From Stictocephala bisonia (lineage: Eukaryota > Arthropoda > Insecta > Hemiptera > Membracidae): a stretch of 64,000 nt of DNA. This document shows, piece after piece, positions 54,485-64,000 of this stretch. The stretch spans positions 855,857 through 919,856 of the forward strand of contig JAQJVL010000250.1 in NCBI GenBank assembly GCA_035578905.1, read 5' to 3'. Both the position numbers and the translations under genes were made by a program. Each line of letters begins with the position of its first letter. Position 1 is the first letter of the stretch. The notes under the pieces are model-generated. The model ran no database searches. It saw only the letters and a list, made by a program, of their open reading frames with translations, and had not been told where the DNA came from.

Positions 54485-56455
54485 CTGTACCGGGTTGTTT
54501 GACCGGTACATTTCGTTACTTTCGTCGTGGTCTGCCGGGCTGCCTGAGACCGCTCGTGCCCGGTGATTTGCTTACTTTGGTGGCCGTTGGCTCGGACTCT
54601 TTCGTTCCTTGTTCCAGCTCTGGTCTGTCAGGTTGGCCGTCATTTGACTTGTTCTCCGCCTCGAGTAAAAACATGTCCGGCTAGAGACTCCTTAAACGTA
54701 AGTGTTCATTTTGTAATTTCTAATATCTAATCACCCTTTTGGTGAAAATACTTTGTTTAAATAATAATATTCTGGTTTATTTGTCATTTTCAGGGCATTG
54801 TTAAATTTGTATTCTTTGTCTAGATATTTGTTAACCTAGGTTCGAGCCACGTGCTCAATGTTACCTTTTTACCATTAATTGCTTTTTATATCTTGTTTAA
54901 TACTCAATGGTAGTTCTGTATAATGTTTATTGAGCCTTTTCAGTTGGAGTTAACGATTTACTATTCTTTTGTTTGTTCGTTGACAATAACCTAGCCTATC
55001 TGTTCAGTTTGTTTTTCAGTTTATAACCATTTGCTTCTGATTCAATAGCCTAGTTTTCAGTTTGTCGTTTTTAGTTCCATATACGTAATTCTTTGGTAAT
55101 TTGTTAAGTTGTAATTTGTTTTAAATCTGATTTTCCAACATAATTATTCATAGCCTAAAAATGGATCTTTTATTTTCTTGTGTGCTCTAATCATGTACAA
55201 TTTTGTCTGTTCTTGTTTTGTTTTGCCATTTCATGTTGATTAGTTGTTATGTGTAGTATTTTTGGTTTTGGGCTGTACTGTTTTTAATGTGCTGTGGTTT
55301 GGCCTTGCAGTCCAGGGTCCTTGAGTAGGACGTTTCAACCCTCAGCCTGTCGTCCGGGCAAGGTTCGACCTTCTACACTGCCAGCCTGGCCTGAGGACCA
55401 AGTCGTAGAGCCTATGTTGCGACTCAGCTGCCATCCCTACATCTGGGTGTTTTTCTTCAGTCCTCAGGTCAGTGCGTTCCATTTTTTTCCCGGTGGCTGA
55501 GCTGGGGGTAGTGAATGTTTGGGGAAAAAAAATATATTTATACAAAGAAAAAAAACAAAAAAAAAACAAATATAAAGGAAAAAGAAGCTATTCTTCACTA
55601 GGCCTAGGCCTAGGAACGAGCCATGAACTTTTACAGTGATTTATGCAACACAGCCATGGGGACTTATATGTTTTAAGAAAAAAGAAAAGAAAAAAACGTA
55701 TGTTAATATTTATTGTTATTTATTTAGTTAGTTTTATTTGTTGTTAGATTTTTTAGATTTTATATTTGTTAGGTCCCTATGGTTAAGTTATGTTATTTAT
55801 TTATATGTTTAGGCCTAGTGATTGTTATTTATAATTTTTTTGTTAGTTGTATTCTGGATGTCTTGAAGTGTCTTTACTAGAACGGTACCGGGTTATATTT
55901 TTTTTTAAATTGTTTAATTTTTAAACTTTCACCCAAAGGGGATTATTGTTCTTTTACTTAACTTCCTATTCGGAGCCACCCAGGGATTCTGGCTTACTCC
56001 CTGGCCTCCGTGGAATCATGGGATGTGGGCTAAATTGCTGGGTTAATTGGTATTACCAAAATTTTTATAAATTTTCACTTTTAATTTGGTCTTTAATTTC
56101 TTACGTTTTGGGTGTCTCAGGCTAGGCTGCAGATAGGCCATGTAGCTGTAATTGTTAATTTTGGTATTTGTAGAGTTTGTTGTTTTTGTAGCTTTTGTAT
56201 TATCTTGTTAATTTCAGTGTTTCTTGTTATTTATTTAAGTGCAAATTGATATTGTGGCCCTCTGCCCATTTATATTGTGGCCTTCCACCTGCCAGTTTTG
56301 CATTTTTGACTTGGAAATAAATTAGTTTTGCTCAGCTGCCGAGTTTCAATTTGACCCTCTAACTGCCATCCGTGATCCCATCGCTTGACTTGTTTTGAGC
56401 CATCCCACCAGTTGGCATGCTTTCCAGTTTTGGTGGGGGGGGGATGGGTCTCAAT
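54485..56455. mobile_element. ~1.97-kb insertion of unknown class splitting the 96-bp array
   Basis: The array breaks after gttaaatgtgtacac and resumes at acaaccatcacctaggtag. The insert begins TGTACCGG gttgtttga CCGGTACA, a perfect 8-bp inverted repeat, is GC-richer for its first ~200 bp, contains an AATAAA near 56316 and ends near gggtctcaata. TG...CA ends would suit a solo LTR, but no clear target duplication, tRNA primer site or coding part is visible, so class is open. Confidence 0.65.
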
Positions 56456-57088
56456 ACAACCATCACCTAGGTAGATACGCCATCGTATGAAGCAGTGTGT
56501 ACTCCACCCTAGCAACATACTTAGTGACGCTGCTTGAGTTAAATGTGTACACAACCATCAACTAGGTAGATACGCCATCGTATGAAGCAAAGTGTACTCC
56601 ACCCTAGTGACGCTGTGTGTACACAACCATCAACTAGGTAGATACGCCATCGTATGAAGCAGTGTGTACTCCACCCTAGCAACATACTTAGTGACGCTGC
56701 TTGAGTTAAATGTGTACACAACCATCAACTAGGTAGATACGCCATCGTATGAAGCAAAGTGTACTCCACCCTAGTGACGCTGTGTGTACACAACCATCAA
56801 CTAGGTAGATACGCCATCGTATGAAGCAAAGTGTACTCCACCCTAGTGACGCTGTGTGTACACAACCATCAACTAGGTAGATACGCCATCGTATGAAGCA
56901 AAGTGTATTCCACCCTAGCAACATACTTAGTGACGCTGCTTGAGTTAAATGTGTACACAACCATCAACTAGGTAGATACGCCATCGTATGAAGCAGAGTG
57001 TACTCCACCCTAGCAACACACTTAGTGACGCTGCTTGAGTTAAAGGTGTACACAACCATCACCTAGGTACATACGCGATCGTATGAAG
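56456..57088 (+). repeat. ~95/72-bp minisatellite, right part of the split array
   Basis: About seven units. Long units (about 95 bp, with agcaacatacttagtgacgc) alternate with short ones (about 72 bp, that segment deleted), giving a higher-order pattern. The conserved core is actaggtagatacgccatcg. Confidence 0.95.
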
Positions 57089-57329
57089 CAGACCCTACAC
57101 TGGCAAATCGTACATTAATACGATATATGATTAATAAAAAAAGCACCCTGATTGATCAAAAATTAAAAAAAACTTTTAACTGAAGCAAGATTCATTTAAT
57201 ACGAGTAAATATTTTACTATTTTTCCTTCTAATAAAAAAATTGAAAAACAGTCCATTAAAAAACATTTTTATCAGACTTTTTGTAAGTCAATTTACCGAA
57301 TATAAAATATATTTTAGACCGTATTGTCT

Positions 57330-57412
57330 AACATTAGGTAAATTATTATATTTAATTATTAAATTCAAATTATTATATTTAATTATTAAATTCAAATTAT
57401 TATATTTAAGTG
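57330..57412 (+). repeat. AT-rich 29-bp tandem repeat, three copies
   Basis: The unit aaattattatatttaattat plus taaattc is repeated three times. Confidence 0.85.
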
Positions 57413-59340
57413 TAGAGTTATTTTAAATACCACACAATTTAGTGAAAGGGAATATAAGAACAAGGAGGGTTTGGTTTGAAAAATATTAAGATAAATTTGC
57501 ATTGATTTATGTATCAATACCCTACTAAATTTCGTTCCCAAGAGGTAAAATATAAAAACACAAACTAAATAAATTACTGTAATGAAGCCCACGTGTATGT
57601 TAATTAGTAAATTAGCCTTAAATATGTTTAATGACAACAGTTGTAGAAGAAGTAATTACTTGTAAACTGTATAATATATAGCAATATATAGCAATAATGT
57701 CAATGTAAATTTTCTTTTACTAAAGTTATTAATTATTAATGTTAAAGTATTACTGTAATTGGCATTAAACATTTTATTGTTGAACAATTGAAAATGGCAA
57801 AAATCCTTTATTAAAGGGGTGAAGTTAAGATTGTAAAGTCCTCTCTAACACTTAACCCCAAATTGTGTATAACAATTTTGTTTAACATTTGAAAAAATTA
57901 TACATGTTTTGATCTTAATTGTGAAACATATATAAGGCAGATGAAAAGAGTAGTTGTTAGAATAAAACCATTACAACTTTCTTATAGATTGTTAACAAAT
58001 AATGGTACTCGTTCTAACAAATTTATTGTAAGTGTTATGGACATCTTCATTTTACAATTCAGATAGCGAAAATAATAATACTCAATGAAGCTAACATTTA
58101 CTAGAGGGATATTTAACAATATCAGAAACTCTGTATATGCTGATACTAATTAATAACTATGTTAACTATACTAACTTCACTTTATTGTCATCATTGCGAC
58201 ATTACATTGCTTGTCAGAATTATCTTAAAAAAAAGTAATAAAGAAACATAATCTACATTTATAACTTTTTTAATAAAACAATTTAAACCAATACAAACTT
58301 TTTAATAGTGAGGCCTTTCAATAGCAAGGCTATCATCGTCAGACACATCACAAATAAATATTACAAAATTATATACAGAAAAGCTATACAGCTCCATCTT
58401 CAACATAGAATAATCTACATTATCTTATCTTACTTATTCCGTATACAATTGGTAATTATTGTAGTATTCTCCATAGATTTACTGAGTCTAATTTAATGTT
58501 CCTTCACGGAAATTGCGTTACGTATGATTTATTAGAAGAAAATTATAATTTATAGTTTATACTTATTAAAAAGTTTAAACTGTAAACTTCATTTAGTATT
58601 ATATTTAAAGATGATTACCATGTTGACAAAATGTTATAAAACTCCATATTCAAGCAAAAATAATAATCATTATTACTCTATACTTAGGAAACTATACACT
58701 AATTACTTTACAGAGTCATAAATCACTATATTCATATTTTCACCGCATCAATGTTGTAACAAATAATTTTTCTACATAAAGAAACCCACTAACAACGGAA
58801 TCAACCTTATATTCAACGTAAACCTAATCACCAAACCCTACTTATTCTGATTTATCACAGAAATTATACTGATTTCAGGTCATATAATTCGGACCACTCA
58901 TGGCTATGACTGCTTGATTGAAGGGTCCCTCCACGTCCACCAATATTCAACCCTCTGAATCCTTTTCTCCCCCTATTACGTAATCATTCTCCCAGTTCAT
59001 CCCACCGGTGTGGGATGCAAGGCTAGAAAATTCCCTTATCTCTTTTACAAACCTTGGCTTTAGTTAACAATTATTAATTAATACTAATTAGTTTGATTAG
59101 CAAACTCACATTGCTCATTAGCTGAGTACCTATCTAACACAATGTTGAATCCACGGGCTGCTGCTCACATAACCAGACCAAACCACAACATCAGCGTTGT
59201 AATGCAAGACAATGAGGTCAGTGTTAGAAAAACAATAGTGCAGTAAATGGAGATTAGAGGTTCCGAAAGACGACCTCCTACAACAATTCTGGAACCACAC
59301 TTCGATACTCCAGTAACTACAAACCACAAATATCAGTGCT
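57413..59340. other. Stretch with no feature seen
   Basis: AT-rich; nothing recognised. Confidence 0.35.
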
Positions 59341-59347
59341 CTGCAGT

Positions 59348-59762
59348 GGATAGTTTAACTACAGTATGACATTCAACAACGTAATTGTCTTGTAGTAGTT
59401 TAACTACAGTATGACATTCAACAACGTAATCGTCTTGTAGTAGTTTAACTACAGTATGACATTCAACAACGTAATCGTCTTGTAGTAGTTTAACTACAGT
59501 ATGACATTCAACAACGTAATCGTCTTGTAGTAGTTTAACTACAGTATGACATTCAACAACGTAATCTTCTTGTAGTAGTTTAACTACAGTATGACATTCA
59601 ACAACGTAATCGTCTTGTAGTAGTTTAACTACATTATGACATTCAACAACGTAATCGTCTTGTAGTAGTTTAACTACAGTATGACATTCAACAACGTAAT
59701 CGTCTTGTAGTAGTTTAACTACAGTATGACATTCAACAACGTAATCGTCTTGTAGTAGTTTA
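59348..59762 (-). repeat. 45-bp minisatellite, about nine copies, open reading frame through it
   Basis: The unit tagtttaactacagtatgac plus attcaacaacgtaatcgtcttgtag is repeated every 45 bp. On the minus strand an open frame of 146 codons from 59773 reads nine times KLLQDDYVVECHTVV. Very few substitutions. Whether it is translated is unknown; no homology is recognised. Confidence 0.95.
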
Positions 59763-59769
59763 TGTTTTG

Positions 59770-60545
59770 ACACCTAATGATATTCTTATAAATAAATATT
59801 TAAAGAATATCTCTAACCTATAAGAATGGAACTTCCATGATTAATCATAAACGAACAAGTATGACACTATTAAATAGTTATAAATAAATCAAAATGTCGT
59901 TTAACTGTTGTAGATCGCAATAACAAGTATTTCGTAGATCGTATAATCTAGAGCTACATATGTTTAAAACATTCTTATTTATTATTTTTTTTTTATTGTA
60001 TTAAGGCTACTTGAGTGGCTCATTACCCTCAATAATGTTAAATTAATAGTAAGCTCTAGTATAATATACAGATTAATTTAACAATAAACAGAGATATTAT
60101 CTTAACTATACCAATTCATGATTTCACAGCTTTCAGCTTACAGTTACTAGATGTTCTGGTAACAAATCTCAAATTTTTCCCCTTTTTAATGCAATGTTTT
60201 TATTTCAGCTTAAATAAAACGCTTTATTTTGCAATGCTACTTTAGAAAACATATTATATTTTGTAGCACAGTCTCCAACACTCTTATACAAAATCTGTTT
60301 CTTATTGTTTCTAGCCTTTTAAGGGAAATTTATGAACAACTAGGTTATGAGATTAGAGTGAAACTATATAATCATATACTATTCTTGAAAATCATGCCAA
60401 GCTATTGACATATATTGTTTATAAACATCCACCTTCTAGATCAACTGTGAATATGATAAGAGATATTTAAGTAAATTTTATTGGAAAGAACGAATCATTC
60501 TGATGTTGTAATGATTTACTGCACACTACGCTTCATCACAGATAT
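59770..60545. other. Stretch with no feature seen
   Basis: AT-rich; nothing recognised. Confidence 0.35.
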
Positions 60546-60547
60546 AG

Positions 60548-61963
60548 AGGGTGAGTTTTATGTCCTGGCACACCTAGATATAATTTAAACAGGCAGAGAT
60601 ATCAATGTGAAACCTTGACCATACCTGTTATAACATATTTTTGTAATTGTTCAAGTTGTTTAACATTTTGCTTTCCTTTTTGAAGGGGGAAAAAGGGTAC
60701 AACTAAACATTTCAAATGCAAACCATTATCATGTGACCCCTCATTTTGAAAGTAATAAAAAAAAATAAATCCAATGATGCAAACTAGAGGTCTCTACGTT
60801 TAATTTAACAGAATAAAATACTAATTTACAATAAGTAAGTTTTATGTCCTGGCACACATGGATATTATTTAAACTTCCTGAGATATCAATGTAAGACCTT
60901 AACCATACATATTATAGCACATTTTATCAATTTTTCAAGTTGTAAAAAGATGTTAAACATTTTGCCCCTCTGTTCTAAAGGGGGGTAAAGGGGGCAACTA
61001 GAAAAATGTAAATTGAAACCCCCATCATGTGATCCCTCATTTTAAATGTAATAACATATTAAATTGAATGATGCAAAATATAGCTCTCTACGTTTAATTT
61101 AAAAGAGTAAAATAATAATTTACGTTAACAAAATCATTTAATTTCTTTTCCTGATTTTTCTACATAAGTTAAAATGCTTTGAAATTTCCCTTGTTCTTAT
61201 CTTAACAGTTTCAACTATCTACTTTTGACTAAATTTCCCTTGTTCTTATCTTAACAGTTTCAACTACCTACTTTTGACTATATTTTGTAAACTACTCACT
61301 TGCATTTTGTCAGTTCATAGCTTAGGTTGTTGACAATTTTAGTTAAAGCTTACTTTACAAGTTTACAATGTAACAAGTTTTATTTTTACAAGTTTACAAT
61401 TTTAGATTAAGTTTACTTTTCTGATGAATAGTGTTACTTATTCTATTTTAATTATGGAAGGTTCTGAGTTTGAAATAATTACTGTGTTAATGATGAGAGG
61501 TTATGGGGACCGTATACAATCTTACAGAGGGGACCGTATACAATCTTACAGGGAATTAACAGGCTTATTTAATGAGGAATTTCCGGACCGAATCAATCCC
61601 ATAAGGAGGTTTACGGTGACAAACATAATTAATAAACGGTTTAATGAAGAACGGTTTCAAATTCTGGTTACAATTACCTAAGCCAGAAAAGGCTCTTGTA
61701 ATTGACGAAGAGAAATCATTAGATGTTATGCATAGTTTAATTTCTTTTTTTAATCACTTTAAAATGAGGGGTCTCATGATAGGTGTTTGCTTTGAAATAT
61801 TTTAGATATCCCCCTTTTTTCCATCTTTAGAAAATGTGGACAAAATGTTTAACAGTCTGAAAAATAAAAAACTGTTATGATAGGTATGTATGGTCAAGAT
61901 CTTACATTGATATCTCAGGCCATTTAAATAATATCTAGGTTTGCCCGTACATAATACTCACTC
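60548..61963. mobile_element. Tc1-like element with inverted ends, left end duplicated
   Basis: The left end agggtgagttttatgtcctg...ggcacacctagatat appears at 60548 and again in direct orientation at about 60834 (~290-bp copies). The reverse complement of the same end closes the element at about 61727-61963 (ctcaggccatttaaataata tctaggt...actcact). The terminal GGGTGAGT resembles the foldback element at 20598. Between the ends lies a DUF4817-type helix-turn-helix frame. Diverged and non-autonomous. Confidence 0.8.
61424..61683 (+). pseudogene. DUF4817 helix-turn-helix fragment of a Tc1-like transposase
   Basis: The frame contains ITVLMMRGYGDRIQSYRELT followed by GLFNEEFPDRINPIRRFTVT and NIINKRFNEE. 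The M-R-G-Y-G-D, L-F-N-E-x-F-P-D-R and T-V-x-x-I-x-x-R-F-N-E motifs are those of the N-terminal DNA-binding domain found before DDE domains of insect Tc1-like transposases. A 24-bp tandem duplication (gaccgtatacaatcttacag) has doubled GDRIQSYR. No catalytic domain follows, so it is a relic. Confidence 0.85.
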
Positions 61964-63360
<1,397 letters not shown>

Positions 63361-63402
63361 GTACGTGTATACTGTGTTTGTATACTGTGTTTGTATACTG
63401 TA

Positions 63403-63780
63403 CGTGTACTGTAAGTGCATTATACGAACGCATTCCGATTGGACACGTAGAATATTACGATCAATACTACTGTACGTGTATGGGTGGGCGGGTGGGTCAA
63501 TACCACTGTACGTGTATGGGTGGGCGGGTGGGTCAATACCACTGTACGTGTATGGGCTGGTGGGTCAATACCACTGTATGTGTGTGAGTGGGTGGGTGGG
63601 TCAATACCACTGTACGTGTATGGGCGGGCGGGTGGGTCAATACCACTGTACGTGTATGGGTGGGCGCGTGGGTTAATACCACTCTACGTGTATGGGCGGG
63701 CGGGTGGGTCAATACTACTGTACGTGTACTGTAAGTGTATTATACGAACGTATTCCGATTGGACACGTAGAATATTATGA
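63403..63780 (+). repeat. 36-bp minisatellite, locus 5, bracketed by direct copies of a ~59-bp flank
   Basis: Seven to eight units of tgggtcaataccactgtacg plus tgtatgggtgggcggg lie at about 63470-63722. Both sides carry gtgtactgtaagtg(c/t)atta followed by tacgaacg(c/t)attccgattg (63403 and 63724). The unit is the inverse complement of that at loci 1-4. Confidence 0.95.
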
Positions 63781-63801
63781 AAAACATCAATATGTTAATC
63801 A

Positions 63802-64000
63802 AAGGGGAGATAGTGGGACTATATGATAACTACCGCGGCAAGATATATATGTCGGGTGGGCTCATTGACACCCGACAAAATTGTAAGGGCCTGTCAGTAC
63901 GTACGTAGAAGACGGTAAGTGGACTACACGATAACTATCACGGTCAAGACGTATGTTGGGTGGGCTCATTGACACCCGACATAATATAAAAGCCTGTCAA
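63802..64000 (+). repeat. Two ~108-bp tandem units, each with a hairpin, at the window edge
   Basis: Both units run from agtgg(g)actatatgataact to agggcctgtcag. Each contains gtcgggtg ggctcattga cacccgac, an 8-bp inverted repeat around a 10-base loop (63851-63876 and about 63955-63980, one mismatch in the second). The array may continue beyond the window. Confidence 0.85.

Noticed and set aside
54101..56960. Minus-strand frames with repeated SLSMLLGWSTLCFIRWRIYL
   Set aside because: They come from the 95/72-bp minisatellite; no start context, homology or splice support.
59348..59762. CRISPR-like array (45-bp repeats)
   Set aside because: Entire unit repeats without spacers; it is a minisatellite.

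Overview
The window reads as animal, almost certainly insect, nuclear DNA. It is AT-rich, has long introns with GT-AG splice sites, carries many non-LTR retrotransposon and Tc1/mariner-type remnants, and is unusually dense in minisatellites. No bacterial-style gene organisation is present. The insect order cannot be fixed from the sequence; a hemipteran would fit but that is a guess.

The one host protein-coding gene I can support lies on the minus strand and spans at least 290-41366. It is a class B1 (secretin-family) G-protein-coupled receptor whose closest family match is the insect diuretic hormone 44 / CRF-like receptor. Eleven exons (85, 163, 193, 94, 82, 81, 71, 120, 180, 158 and 190 nt) join through ten GT-AG introns in compatible phases into 471 codons: most of the six-cysteine hormone-binding domain, all seven membrane helices and a serine-rich tail. 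The start codon and any signal peptide lie upstream of 41366 and were not found.

From low to high coordinates: 290-479 last receptor exon; 3115-4260 old LINE; 5028-6412 short repeats, a 1.16-kb (GA)n tract and a 71-bp duplication, next to the exon at 6437-6594 that decides the receptor's C-terminus; 7776-19935 six exons separated by SINE-like copies, a transposase pseudogene and LINE tails; 20598-22535 a foldback Tc1-like element with arms of about 830 bp; 23187-23465 a minisatellite, then a nearly full-length two-ORF LINE (23584-29494) with a 1.2-kb minisatellite between its ORFs; 30603-31447 the receptor exon for the end of the hormone-binding domain plus four extra tandem copies of its first part; 33110-38460 transposase and LINE debris, including one LINE inserted in another; 41282-41366 the most upstream receptor exon seen. 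From there to the end no gene is recognised: a tRNA-Val-like sequence, another Tc1-like element (60548-61963), and arrays with units of 41, 51, about 95, 45 and 36 bp, plus a long (TG)n.

The most interesting points are: the 163-bp tandem amplification of an acceptor site plus part of the ligand-binding exon, where the copies differ from the working exon by four clustered synonymous changes; a two-ended C-terminus decided at a weak splice donor just upstream of a giant CU tract in the pre-mRNA; the minisatellite between LINE ORF1 and ORF2; the hairpin-forming foldback element inside the receptor gene; and one 36-bp minisatellite unit present at five separate places.
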